Of a DNA stretch of 64,000 nucleotides, positions 25,356-34,396 are shown in pieces (position 1 is the first letter of the stretch; every line of letters begins with the position of its first letter). The notes under the pieces were generated by a model. It did no database searches. It was given only the letters and a program-made list of their open reading frames with translations, and was not told the DNA's origin. This DNA comes from Desulfofustis limnaeus (GTDB lineage Bacteria > Desulfobacterota > Desulfobulbia > Desulfobulbales > Desulfocapsaceae). Both the position numbers and the translations under genes were made by a program. The DNA lies in NCBI RefSeq assembly GCF_023169885.1, contig NZ_AP025516.1, forward strand, positions 2,076,501 through 2,140,500. The letters are read 5' to 3'.

Positions 25356-27452
25356 TCAATCTTTGGTCAGCGTCATATGCACGTCGGCGACGATCGGTTC
25401 GGTGCCGATGTCGCCGACAATAAACGGGTTGATGTCCAACTCGGTGATCTGCGGAAAATCGGTGGTCAACTGACTGATCCGCTGCAGCCCCACGGCAATG
25501 GCGTTGATATCCACGCCCTGCTGGCCGCGCCGCCCCTCGAGCATGGCGTAGGAGCGGGTGGACATGAGCATCTGCACCGCTTCGGCCTCGGTGATCGGCG
25601 CCAGATGAAAGGCCACGTCCTTGAGCACCTCGACAAAGATGCCGCCGAGACCAAACATCAGCATCGGCCCGAACTGCGGGTCGCGGTTCATGCCGAGGAT
25701 CACCTCGAGACCGCGCGGGATCATCTGCTCCACATAGATCCCGTCGATCCGGGCATCCGGGGCCCGCTTGCGGATCTTCAGCATCATCAGGTCGTAGGCA
25801 TCTTCGATCGCCTCGGCATGGCTCAGATCCAGCTGGATGCCACCCATGTCGCTCTTGTGGACGATGTTGGGCGAGACGATCTTCAGCGCCACCGGATACC
25901 CGATGCGCTCGGCGATCTCCACCGCCTCCTCCTGGGTGATGGCCATGGCCCCCTGGGGAATCTTGAAACCGTAGGCGCTGAGGATATCCTTGCCCTTGAC
26001 CTCGCCGACCATCAACCGGTTGGTCCGCAACCGCCGGGTAATGATCCGCTCCACCCGGCGGCGGTTCACCCGAAAGTGGGTGATCTGCCGGGGCGGCCGG
26101 TTCTTCCACAGCGAGTAATGGTACATGGCTCGCAATGCGGCCACCGCCCGCTCCGGCGAGCCGTAGTGGGGCAAGCCGGCGGCGCACAGATGCTTGCGGC
26201 CGGGCAATACGTCCTCGCCGCCCATGAACGAGGCCACCACCGGCTTCGATCCATCGATCGCCGAGGCGATGGCCAGGGCCGTCTCGGCCGGCTGAGTCAT
26301 GGTCTGCGGCGTCATGATGACCAGGATGGCGTCCACCGACGGATCCTGCTGAGCCGCCTCGATGGCGGCGGCATAGCGCTCCGGCACCGCATCGCCGAGC
26401 ACGTCGATGGGATTGGTGATGGAGGACTCGCGCGGCAGTTTCTCGCGCAGGAAGGTGATCGTCCGGTTTTCCAGGATCGCCACCTGCATACCCGCCTTTT
26501 CCACCGCGTCGGCGGCGATGGTGCCCGGTCCGCCGGCGTTGGTGACGATCAACACCCGATTGCCGGTGGGCAGGGGCTGCAGGGCAAGGGCCGCGGCATA
26601 GTCGAACAGCGCTTCGAAGGAATCGGCCCGGACCACGCCGGAACGCTTGAAAGCAGCGCCGTAGGCCGAATCGGTAGCGCTCAGCACCCCGGTGTGTGAG
26701 GCCGCCGCCCGGCGTCCGGTGGTGGTGGTGCCGGCCTTGAGGATGATCACCGGCTTGACCGAGGCTGCCTCCTCGGCGGCCTTGACAAAGGCGTCGCCGG
26801 CGCTGATGTCCTCCAGATAGCCGATGATGACCTTGGTCTTTTCGTCCTTGGCCAGCCAGGACAACAGATCGATCTCGTTGATATCGGCCTTGTTGCCGAT
26901 ACTGATCATCTTGGCCACGCCGAGATGACGGGAGCTGCAGAGATCAAGCATGGCGGCGCAGATGGCGCCGGACTGGGAGAATATGGAGATTGAACCGGGC
27001 TCGGGATAACGGCCGATGAAGGAGGTGTTCAGAGCGGCTTCGGTATTGATGATACCCATGCAGTTCGGGCCGAGCAGGCGAACGGCCCGGCGCCGGCAGA
27101 TATCCACCATCTTTTTCTCGATCTCAAGCCCCTCGTTTCCCATCTCCCGGAATCCGGAAGAGATGACCACCACCCCCTTGGCCCCAGCGTCAATGGACTC
27201 TTTCACCGCGCTCAAGGCCGCTTCCTTGGGCACGACGACCACCGCCAGGTCGATCTCCCGGTCAAGCGCATCAAGATTCGGGTAACAACGACGGCCGAGC
27301 AACTCGTCGGTGGTCGGATTGATGGGGAAAATCTCACCGGGAAACCCGGCGTTGATCAGATTGGCCAACAGATCGTGACCGACCTTGCCGGGAGTGCGGG
27401 AGGCCCCGACCACCGCAACCGATCGGGGGGTAAAAAACACGTCGAGATTCAT
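25356..27452 (-). CDS. ADP-forming acyl-CoA synthetase
   Basis: A 698-residue single-chain acetate/acyl-CoA ligase (NDP-forming) that couples acyl-CoA to ATP formation, or the reverse. In order it has a CoA-binding domain (VAVVGASRTPGKVG), a ligase domain with the phosphorylatable histidine (AAASHTGVLS), and a C-terminal ATP-grasp domain (VALKIVSPNIVHKSDMGG, ELDINPF). The length suits the fused alpha-beta form. GGAG precedes the ATG. It lies between the AcuB-like CBS gene and the CoA-transferase-GNAT gene. Confidence 0.93.
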   Translation of the reverse strand: MNLDVFFTPRSVAVVGASRTPGKVGHDLLANLINAGFPGEIFPINPTTDELLGRRCYPNLDALDREIDLAVVVVPKEAALSAVKESIDAGAKGVVVISSGFREMGNEGLEIEKKMVDICRRRAVRLLGPNCMGIINTEAALNTSFIGRYPEPGSISIFSQSGAICAAMLDLCSSRHLGVAKMISIGNKADINEIDLLSWLAKDEKTKVIIGYLEDISAGDAFVKAAEEAASVKPVIILKAGTTTTGRRAAASHTGVLSATDSAYGAAFKRSGVVRADSFEALFDYAAALALQPLPTGNRVLIVTNAGGPGTIAADAVEKAGMQVAILENRTITFLREKLPRESSITNPIDVLGDAVPERYAAAIEAAQQDPSVDAILVIMTPQTMTQPAETALAIASAIDGSKPVVASFMGGEDVLPGRKHLCAAGLPHYGSPERAVAALRAMYHYSLWKNRPPRQITHFRVNRRRVERIITRRLRTNRLMVGEVKGKDILSAYGFKIPQGAMAITQEEAVEIAERIGYPVALKIVSPNIVHKSDMGGIQLDLSHAEAIEDAYDLMMLKIRKRAPDARIDGIYVEQMIPRGLEVILGMNRDPQFGPMLMFGLGGIFVEVLKDVAFHLAPITEAEAVQMLMSTRSYAMLEGRRGQQGVDINAIAVGLQRISQLTTDFPQITELDINPFIVGDIGTEPIVADVHMTLTKD

Positions 27453-27486
27453 CCGGTCATCTCCGGCGGCGAGGTCGGGGCCGCAA

Positions 27487-28131
27487 CTACGGTTTGATCA
27501 GCGTAAAACCGGCATCCTGCAGCATCTTGTGGACGTTGCTCACTTTATAGGTGTTCACCCGCAGGTAAATCCGATCAAACCCACTGTCCTGGGCGATCTT
27601 GATCAACCGGGTACACTGGACATCATTTTCTTCCAGCAGCGAGGCAATGCGGCTCAGGCTCTTGCGCGATTTACCCTCATCCAGCACGGCGATCAGCGAC
27701 GATCCTTTTTCGGCAGCGCCAAAGAGTTTTTTGTAAGCGGCCGTCAAATCACGCATGGAGAAGATACCGATGACCTCGTCATCGTCGGTCACCACCGGCA
27801 GCGCCCCGACCTTGTCCCGCTCGAAGACCATCAAGGCGTCGTCCAACGTCGCATCGATACCGATGCAGGAGCAATTGACCGTCATAATCTGGCTGACCGG
27901 CGTCTTCTCGATAAGGCGAAAGATCTTTTCCCGCAGCGCGTCATCGACCACCGTTGAGGGGTAGGCCAGCCGCAGATCGCGATCAGAGATCACGCCGATC
28001 AGTTTTTTGTCCTTATCCACCACCGGCAGATGTCGGAAATGATAGTCGTCGAGCAGGCGTCTGGCCTCGGGCAACGACATATCAGCGGTGATCGTCACGG
28101 GATCGGCGGTCATGTAGTCAGCGATAAACAT
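27487..28131 (-). CDS. AcuB-like CBS-domain protein
   Basis: A 214-residue protein with two CBS domains (about 7-60 and 80-135: YMTADPVTITADMS, IGVISDRDLRLAY, IGIFSMRDLTAAY). A C-terminal segment (about 145-214) resembles an ACT-like regulatory fold, as in AcuB proteins. Such proteins sense adenylates and regulate partner enzymes. GGAGAGCCT precedes the ATG. It sits between the AcuC-like deacetylase and the ADP-forming synthetase genes, which makes control of acyl-CoA synthesis its likely job. Confidence 0.87.
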   Translation of the reverse strand: MFIADYMTADPVTITADMSLPEARRLLDDYHFRHLPVVDKDKKLIGVISDRDLRLAYPSTVVDDALREKIFRLIEKTPVSQIMTVNCSCIGIDATLDDALMVFERDKVGALPVVTDDDEVIGIFSMRDLTAAYKKLFGAAEKGSSLIAVLDEGKSRKSLSRIASLLEENDVQCTRLIKIAQDSGFDRIYLRVNTYKVSNVHKMLQDAGFTLIKP

Positions 28132-28166
28132 AGGCTCTCCTGATCTGGTTAAAATCGGCCCAATGA

Positions 28167-29150
28167 TTAGTGATCCAGGGAATTCCCGGCATGGTTGAGC
28201 AGACCGCGCAGGTAGGCTTCCACCGAAGGACCGAGAACCGACAATTCATAGCCCCCTTCAAGTATCGACAACACCCTGCCTCCAGTAAACAACTCGGCCC
28301 ACCGATGGATAATGCCGCCCAGGGTGGCAAACACCTCGGTGGAGTAGCACAGTCCCGACATGTCATCGAGATGATGTCCGTCAAAACCGGCGGCCACGAT
28401 GATGGCATCCGGCTTCCACTCGACAATCCGGGGTTCGATCTTGCGCACGAACAGGTCCAGCACGGCATGATCGCCGGAGCCGGGCCTCAGGGGCAGATTG
28501 ACGATGGTACCCCGGCCCCGATCGAAGCCGACCTCGTCGGCGTACCCGGTACCAGGATAGCTGAAGCTCGGATGCTCATGCACACTTATATAATACGATC
28601 CAGCCTCACGTTCAAAGGCTGATTGAATTCCATTACCATGATGAGCGTCAAAATCAAGGATCAAGACACGTTCGCGGCCATAAACCCGCTGCCAGTGGCG
28701 TGCGGCAATCACACAATTATTGAAAAAACAGAATCCGAACGGCCGCGCCGCCTCGGCGTGATGACCGGGCGGACGCACCAGGCAGAAGGCCTGCCGGGTC
28801 GCTCCCCGCTCCAGCAGATCGACCCCGGTAATACCGGCGCCGGCGGACAGGCAGGCAACCCGATAGGTTTCGTAACAGACCTGGTTGTCGCTATGATCGA
28901 TGAAGGAGCGGCCGGACAGCACCAACTCCTCGAAGCGAAAGAGCCATTCCTCACGGTGCGCCAGCAGCAGCTGCTGCCGCGCGGCCGCGTGGGGCGGGAC
29001 GAAATCGAGCAGGGGCAGGATCGGGCTGGTCACCAGACGGTCCATGATCACTTCCAGGCGCACCGGGTTTTCGGGATGACCGAAGCCGCCGGTATCATGG
29101 TCGAAGTAATTGGAATCGGTGATAATGGTCAATTGCTTTCCCGTTTCCAT
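28167..29150 (-). CDS. AcuC-like histone-deacetylase-family protein
   Basis: A 327-residue class II-like deacetylase. The metal and catalytic motifs are complete: RPPGHHAE, DFDAHHGNG, VAAGFDGHHLDD and EGGYEL. In acuABC systems the AcuC deacetylase reactivates acetylated acetyl-CoA synthetase; here the neighbours are AcuB-like and synthetase genes. The longer frame upstream has no homology and runs into the divergent promoter region, so I start at ATG 29150 (METGKQL). Its Shine-Dalgarno (GCAGG) is very close to the start, so the start is less sure. It is first in a minus-strand operon of five. Confidence 0.9.
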   Translation of the reverse strand: METGKQLTIITDSNYFDHDTGGFGHPENPVRLEVIMDRLVTSPILPLLDFVPPHAAARQQLLLAHREEWLFRFEELVLSGRSFIDHSDNQVCYETYRVACLSAGAGITGVDLLERGATRQAFCLVRPPGHHAEAARPFGFCFFNNCVIAARHWQRVYGRERVLILDFDAHHGNGIQSAFEREAGSYYISVHEHPSFSYPGTGYADEVGFDRGRGTIVNLPLRPGSGDHAVLDLFVRKIEPRIVEWKPDAIIVAAGFDGHHLDDMSGLCYSTEVFATLGGIIHRWAELFTGGRVLSILEGGYELSVLGPSVEAYLRGLLNHAGNSLDH

Positions 29151-29370
29151 CCTGCACTCGTATAACACGTTTCGTTCGGGGTCGGCTGCACCGACACCGG
29201 GCAAACACCGCTTGCGCCCGTCTCCGGTTGTCGGTATGTTGACCCGGATCGAACAGCCGCCGGGGTCCTGACGCTGCTCACCCATCCCTGTTTGTCTGCC
29301 CGTCCCTCCGGCGACAACCCGTATCCAGCGGAAAACTATAGGTGGAGCCGGCGGAAAATACAACGAGATT

Positions 29371-29640
29371 ATGAAGATCACCCTCTACCACAGCCGCTGG
29401 TGCCCACGTTGCCGTCAGGCCTCCGGCTTTCTTGAGCAAATCGGTCAATCACGAGGCGACCTTGAGATCGAGCGCGTTGACGTCCTGCATCATCCGCTCC
29501 AGGCCTGGAAGACCGGTATCCGCATGATTCCGGCCCTGACCTGCGGCGGCGAAACACTCAGCGGCCTGACCCTGAGCCGGGAAGCAATCTTGGCATTTCT
29601 CGCCAAACACGCCTCCTCCCTTGCTACCGAACCAAAATGA
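29371..29640 (+). CDS. Glutaredoxin/thioredoxin-fold protein
   Basis: An 89-residue protein with redox motif WCPRC at residues 10-14 and a cis-Pro candidate in RMIPALTCGG, typical of glutaredoxin-like proteins. Another cysteine follows the cis-Pro. It is divergent from the deacetylase gene and its last codons overlap the start of the exchanger-like gene (ATGA), so the two are translationally coupled. Confidence 0.83.
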   Translation: MKITLYHSRWCPRCRQASGFLEQIGQSRGDLEIERVDVLHHPLQAWKTGIRMIPALTCGGETLSGLTLSREAILAFLAKHASSLATEPK

Positions 29641-30473
29641 AACAGATCCTCACCAACTCCCTGAGTCTCATCGACCTGCTGGTCTGGTTACTGGTCATCG
29701 GCTTTTTCTGCGGCAGCAGTCTGCTCTTCGGCGGTGATCTGCGCCTGTCGTTTCTCGGGGCCACCGGCATCATCATCGAGATGCTGCTCATCGGCATCTG
29801 CATCGAGATCATCATCGAGGCCCTGAAGATGACCCGGGGGATCGGCACCATCACCGGCTTTATCACCAACGGTCCGGAAGCGCTCTGTCTCGTGGTCGGC
29901 CTGGTGGCCGGGGATATCCTGTTTGCCGCCTCGACCCCGCTCGGTTCCAATTTCATGAACCCGCTGCTGCTTTATATCGCCGCGTTGCTCTGCAGCTGTC
30001 TCTGGGCGGTACTGCGCTGCCGGCCGGTCTACTCGCTGCTGACCATCGTCGTCACCGCCCTGTTCGCCGGCGGCTTCTTTTTCATCGAGCCCAGCGCCTA
30101 TTTCTGGTGGGCGGTCGCCGCCTTTGCGGTCAGCACCCCCTTGTTTCTCATTCGACCGGGCGAACCGGATCCGGTCATGGAGGAGGGTGAGATCCCGCAA
30201 CCGAAGCGCTGGCTGGTGCCTGCCGTCATTATCCTGATCGGCGCCGGATACCTGCTGGACGGGGTGGTCAGTTTCGCCTCGGAGCATTCGCGTGCCCCGA
30301 AAGGGGTCATCGGCTTCTTCGTGTTGGCCGCCCTGACCAGCTGGCCGGAGTTCAAGTCCTGCCTGGCCCTGCTCAACCGCGGCAACCACCTGGCGGCCAT
30401 CCTCAACATCACCGTCTCCAACCTCACCAACATCTGGCTGGCCCTGCTCGGCGTCATCATTTATCTGATCTGA
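29637..30473 (+). CDS. CaCA-family cation exchanger-like membrane protein
   Basis: A 278-residue integral membrane protein with about 8-9 hydrophobic segments. Two alpha-repeat-like regions are visible: TNGPEALCLVVGLVAGD with STPLGSNFMNPLL near residue 80-105, and LTSWPEFKSCLALLNRG with NITVSNLTNIWLAL near 230-265. These match Na+/Ca2+ exchanger repeats. The protein is shorter than typical exchangers and the acidic residues are within NGPE and SWPE. The ion specificity is unknown. It is translationally coupled to the glutaredoxin-like gene. Confidence 0.75.
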   Translation: MKQILTNSLSLIDLLVWLLVIGFFCGSSLLFGGDLRLSFLGATGIIIEMLLIGICIEIIIEALKMTRGIGTITGFITNGPEALCLVVGLVAGDILFAASTPLGSNFMNPLLLYIAALLCSCLWAVLRCRPVYSLLTIVVTALFAGGFFFIEPSAYFWWAVAAFAVSTPLFLIRPGEPDPVMEEGEIPQPKRWLVPAVIILIGAGYLLDGVVSFASEHSRAPKGVIGFFVLAALTSWPEFKSCLALLNRGNHLAAILNITVSNLTNIWLALLGVIIYLI

Positions 30474-30589
30474 GCGGTTCGCTCCGCTCCCTGGTGTTGA
30501 CGGTTAAGAACAGGTGCATTATTTCTTGAAGAACGGTGTTGTATCGGCTCCCTTCGAAATGAGAAACCTTTACCTGGAACCGCGCCCCC

Positions 30590-31300
30590 ATGGCTTCTTC
30601 GAGCCTCCTCTACTCGTTGCTGCTGCTCTTCCTCGTGCTGATCTCCACCATCGGGGTTCCCCAGGTGAAAGGAGCGACCATGCCGAACTCTGAGGGTCCA
30701 GCGCCACCGATCGTGGTGCTCGGCGCCTCCTACGCCGCCGGCCTCGAACGCACCGCCCTGGCCGGTTACCCGCTGATCAACAAGGGTGTCGGCGGCCAGC
30801 AGTCCCATGAAATGCTCGCCCGTTTCCAACAAGATGTGATCGATCTGCAACCGGGCATGGTTATCATCTGGGGATTCATCAACGACATCTTTCGCTCCGA
30901 AAGAGCCGCCATGGAGCAGACCATCGCCGCTGTGAAGCAGAACTATGAGGCGATGGTCGATCTGGCCCGGAGCAACGGCATCACCCCCTTGCTGGCCACC
31001 GAGATAACCATGAGCAGCCGTCCGGGACTCATAAACCAGCTGCGTTCTCTGATCGGCAGGCTTGCCGGTAAGACCAGTTATCAGGAACACATCAACAGCC
31101 AAGTGATGGCCGTCAATCGCTGGCTGCACGAGTATGCCGACGAAAACGGGCTGATCCTGCTCGATCTTCAGGCCCAGCTGGCAGATGGCGGGGTCATGCG
31201 CAACAGCCGCTACGCCCAGCCGGACGGCAGCCATGTCTCGAACGAAGGGTATCAGATCCTTGCCGACTATCTGGAACGACGATTGAAAGATCTTCCGTGA
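30590..31300 (+). CDS. Secreted SGNH/GDSL hydrolase
   Basis: A 236-residue esterase-family protein with an N-terminal signal segment (about 5-28, LLYSLLLLFLVLIST). SGNH blocks are present: Ser in LGASYAAG, Gly in NKGVGGQQS, Asn in WGFINDIF and the Asp-x2-His pair in QPDGSHVS. It probably deacylates a lipid or polysaccharide outside the cytoplasm. It lacks a strong Shine-Dalgarno. nadE follows 54 bp later. Confidence 0.85.
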   Translation: MASSSLLYSLLLLFLVLISTIGVPQVKGATMPNSEGPAPPIVVLGASYAAGLERTALAGYPLINKGVGGQQSHEMLARFQQDVIDLQPGMVIIWGFINDIFRSERAAMEQTIAAVKQNYEAMVDLARSNGITPLLATEITMSSRPGLINQLRSLIGRLAGKTSYQEHINSQVMAVNRWLHEYADENGLILLDLQAQLADGGVMRNSRYAQPDGSHVSNEGYQILADYLERRLKDLP

Positions 31301-31354
31301 CCGGCACGGGCCGGCAAACCGGTGTCACATCATCCTCAGCAACAAGGCGCAACC

Positions 31355-32344
31355 ATGACCCAGGCACAGACCATTGAGCAGCGACTGGCCATCGATCCGG
31401 CGCAAGAAGTCGAACGAATCGCCTCCGGCCTGACCGAGGCCTTGCGTTCCATTCGCCGCAAAGGACTGGTGGTGGCGGTCTCCGGCGGCATCGACAGCAG
31501 CGTCACCCTGGCGCTGGCGGCACGCATCCTCGGCAGGGAACGGGTCCTGGCCCTGCAGATGCCGGAGCGCCATTCGGCCGAGGAGACCCTCGGCTTGAGC
31601 GGCGTGCTCGCCGACACCTTCGGCGTCGAGCGGATTCATGAGGACATCTCCGGCCCCCTTGAAGCGGTCCGCTTTTACGAACGCTACGATGAAGCCGTTC
31701 GCCAGGTGATCCCCGCCTATGGCTCCGGCTGGAAATCCAAGATCGTCATCCCCAGCGTCATCGACAACCCCGGCTACACGATCTTCTCGATCATCGCCCA
31801 ATCCCCGACCGGGGAGACCGTCAAGAAACGGCTGCCGCTGGCCGCCTATCTGGGCATCGTCGCCGCCACCAATTTCAAACAGCGTATCCGCAAGATGTTC
31901 GAGTACTACCATGCCGACCGGCTCAATTTCGCCGTGGCCGGGACCCCGAACCGGCTGGAGTATGACCAGGGATTCTTCGTCAAACTCGGCGACGGGGCCG
32001 CTGACATCAAACCCATCGCCCACCTCTACAAGAGCCAAGTCTACCGTCTGGCAGAGCATCTCGGCGTTCCCGAAGAAATCCGGCGACGACCGCCCACCAC
32101 CGACACCTACTCCCTGGCCCAGGGCCAGGATGAATTCTATTTCAGCCTCCCCCACGACAAGATGGACATCTGTCTCTACGCCAGGAACCACGGCATCGCA
32201 GCCGGCACCGTGGCCGAGGAAATCGGCCTGACCGAGGAGCAGGTGACCAGGGTCTTCCGGGACATCGACACCAAACGCTCAACCACCGCCTACCTGCACC
32301 GCGCCCCGATTCTCATAGCTGAAGTCCCGGAGATCACTCACTGA
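31355..32344 (+). CDS. nadE: NAD+ synthase
   Basis: A 329-residue ATP-dependent NAD synthase that amidates deamido-NAD with ammonia. It shows the PP-loop SGGIDSSVTLAL, the deamido-NAD region AGTPNRLEYDQGFFVKLGDG with PIAHLYKSQVY, and RPPTTDTYSLAQGQDE. There is no nitrilase-type glutaminase domain, so it uses free ammonia. I take the ATG at 31355 rather than an upstream GTG. Repeat copy E follows 50 bp after the stop. Confidence 0.92.
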   Translation: MTQAQTIEQRLAIDPAQEVERIASGLTEALRSIRRKGLVVAVSGGIDSSVTLALAARILGRERVLALQMPERHSAEETLGLSGVLADTFGVERIHEDISGPLEAVRFYERYDEAVRQVIPAYGSGWKSKIVIPSVIDNPGYTIFSIIAQSPTGETVKKRLPLAAYLGIVAATNFKQRIRKMFEYYHADRLNFAVAGTPNRLEYDQGFFVKLGDGAADIKPIAHLYKSQVYRLAEHLGVPEEIRRRPPTTDTYSLAQGQDEFYFSLPHDKMDICLYARNHGIAAGTVAEEIGLTEEQVTRVFRDIDTKRSTTAYLHRAPILIAEVPEITH

Positions 32345-32394
32345 CCTCGACAATAACTCGACCGCAGTGTCACTCTGCGGGGCCATCACCGGCA

Positions 32395-32575
32395 GGGTTG
32401 GCTGGATGTGCCGGAGGCTGCCTCGCGGAGGCCCGGCGGGCCGGAGAAAAGGCCCGAAGGGTTGCGGACAGGACGTCCGCAACCGGCGGTCAGGCCATGG
32501 ATGGCCTGTCTGCCGGCCGATCCGTCCCGCCGATCAGGCCGGAGAGCAGCAGCCGGAGGTATATCCAGCCAACCC
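32395..32575 (+). repeat. Palindromic repeat, short relative (copy E)
   Basis: A 181-bp element with its own terminal inverted repeats (GGGTTGGCTGGATGTGCCGG at the left, GGGTTGGCTGGATATACCTC inward from the right). The same central pair of hairpins is present: GTTGCGGACAGGACGTCCGC followed by GGTCAGGCCATGGATGGCCT. The core matches copies A-C but the termini differ, so it is a separate subfamily. It lies between convergent nadE and ligase genes. Confidence 0.8.
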
Positions 32576-32606
32576 GGAAACGTGCAGACAATCTCCGAAA
32601 CGAACT

Positions 32607-34118
32607 TCAGGTGGCGGACAGCGCCCGTTCAATCAACGTTTTGAGTTCGGCAGTCTGAATCTTCCCGGTCGAGGTCTTGGGCAACTCATCCCGGAAAATC
32701 ACCTGATGCGGGACTTTGAACGCCGGCAGCTGACGCCGGCAGTGTTTGAGGATGTCTCTGGCGCTCAAGGCCGCACCCGGCTTGAGGACCACCAAGGCGA
32801 CGATCTTCTCGCCGAGGATCTGATCCGGCGTCCCGGCCACCGCAGCCTCGTGAACGGGCCGCAGTTCCATGATCGTCTCTTCGATCTCCTTGGGGGCGAT
32901 ACGATGTGAGCCGGACTTGATCATGGCGCTCCGGCGCCCCTCGATGAACAGGAACCCCTCATCATCCAGCCGCGCCAGATCCCCGGTCCATAGCTTGCCG
33001 TCCCTGAGAACGGCGGCCGTCGCCTGCGGCTGGCGCCAGTAACCGAGCATGATGTTGTCGCCTGAAGCCACAATCTCCCCCACTTCTCCGACCGCAGCCG
33101 GCGAGCCGTCCGGACGGCAGACTTCCAGCACGACGCCGGGGATCGCCTTGCCGATGGAGCCGGCCTTGTCGAGGATGCGGTGTGGCTCGAGATAGCTGAG
33201 CCGCGGCGCCGCCTCGGTCTGGCCGTACATGATGTAGATTTCCGCCTCCGGGAAGACCTGCTGCAGCTCGCGGGCCACCACCGGCGCCATGGCCGCTCCG
33301 GCCTGGGTGAGGTAGCGCAGCGCCGGAAACCGATAATCGCGGACGGCGGAACGATTCAGCAGAATGGCAAAACTGGAAGGCACTCCGGAAAAACCGGTGA
33401 CCTGCTCGGCGACCATCTGATCGAGGATCAGATTCGGGTAGAGGAAACTCTGGTTGACCACCAGGGTGCCGCCCACCGCCACATGGGTGAGGAGCACGGA
33501 ATTGCCGTAGGAATAAAAAAACGGCAGCACCGCCATCACCGAATCGTCCCTGGTCAACTTCAGATAAGAGACATTGGAACGGGTATTGGCCAGCAGATTG
33601 CGATGGCTGAGCATCACGCCCTTCGGGGCACCGGTGGTTCCCGAGGTGTAGATGATCTGGCAGAGGTCGTCCGGCCTGAGATCCGGCCACGCCCGGTGGG
33701 CCGTCGTTCCGCCGAGGGCACGGATGTCGAAGCTGAGCACGGCCACCGACGGCTGAGCCTCGATCACCGGCCGATAACTGCGAAACCGCTCCTGGGCCAA
33801 CACTGCCGCCGCCTCGCTGTCGGCCAACACGGTGGCCAAGGTTCGCTCAGACGTCTGGGTGTTGAGCCCGACCGCCACCGCCCCGGCGCTGATGACGCCA
33901 AAGTAGGAGGACACATAATCGATGGCGTTTTCGGTCAGGATACCGACCCGGTCGCCGGGCCGTATCCCCCCGGCCAACAGCCACTGGCCGATGGCCTCGG
34001 CACGCTGCTGCAACTGCCGATAGAAAATCCGCTCCGCTCCCTGGACCAGGGCCGTCCGCTCCGGCTCATCCAGAGCCGCACGACGGAGCAGGGAATGAAC
34101 CAGGCCGTCGTCGCTCAT
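32607..34118 (-). CDS. AMP-forming acyl-CoA ligase, EPS-locus type
   Basis: A 503-residue adenylate-forming enzyme of the ANL superfamily that activates a carboxylate as an acyl-adenylate. Motifs are the P-loop YTSGTTGAPKGVMLSH, YGQTEAAPRLS, the WTGDLARLDDEGFLFIEGR core and the C-terminal catalytic lysine region LPKTSTGKIQ. Its start overlaps the stop of the acyl carrier protein gene by 4 nt, so the ACP is its likely acceptor. Ligase, ACP and amidotransferase in this order are known from exosortase-associated exopolysaccharide loci. Confidence 0.9.
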   Translation of the reverse strand: MSDDGLVHSLLRRAALDEPERTALVQGAERIFYRQLQQRAEAIGQWLLAGGIRPGDRVGILTENAIDYVSSYFGVISAGAVAVGLNTQTSERTLATVLADSEAAAVLAQERFRSYRPVIEAQPSVAVLSFDIRALGGTTAHRAWPDLRPDDLCQIIYTSGTTGAPKGVMLSHRNLLANTRSNVSYLKLTRDDSVMAVLPFFYSYGNSVLLTHVAVGGTLVVNQSFLYPNLILDQMVAEQVTGFSGVPSSFAILLNRSAVRDYRFPALRYLTQAGAAMAPVVARELQQVFPEAEIYIMYGQTEAAPRLSYLEPHRILDKAGSIGKAIPGVVLEVCRPDGSPAAVGEVGEIVASGDNIMLGYWRQPQATAAVLRDGKLWTGDLARLDDEGFLFIEGRRSAMIKSGSHRIAPKEIEETIMELRPVHEAAVAGTPDQILGEKIVALVVLKPGAALSARDILKHCRRQLPAFKVPHQVIFRDELPKTSTGKIQTAELKTLIERALSAT

Positions 34119-34366
34119 GTGCTCTGCTTTCTCTCGATATAGGCGGCCACCTTGACGACACTGTCGAGATTTTCCGGGATCAGTTCCTCGTCCTCAACAC
34201 TGATGGCAAACGTCTCCTCAAGCCAATCCACCAACTCCAGAATACCGGTGGAATCGATTATCCCCTGCTCGAGAAACGATGCGTCGTTGACCAGGGCGTC
34301 AGCGTCGGCATCAAAGAGGAAGTGTTCGAAGATAAATGCTCGAATTTTCTCAATCGTGTCTTCCAT
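34115..34366 (-). CDS. Acyl carrier protein
   Basis: An 83-residue acidic carrier protein. The phosphopantetheine attachment serine is in GIIDSTGILELV (the DS motif), followed by a typical third-helix region. It is coupled to the downstream ligase by a 4-nt overlap and follows the amidotransferase gene by 30 bp. It is probably loaded by that ligase in exopolysaccharide or lipid-linked modification. Confidence 0.9.
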   Translation of the reverse strand: MEDTIEKIRAFIFEHFLFDADADALVNDASFLEQGIIDSTGILELVDWLEETFAISVEDEELIPENLDSVVKVAAYIERKQST

Positions 34367-34396
34367 GCGGGAGCCTTTTCTTTTGCGGAGTTGAGG

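Noticed and set aside
25131-26699. Long plus-strand open frame opposite the ADP-forming synthetase
   Set aside because: It is antisense to a clear coding gene, with no domain signal and GC-driven openness.
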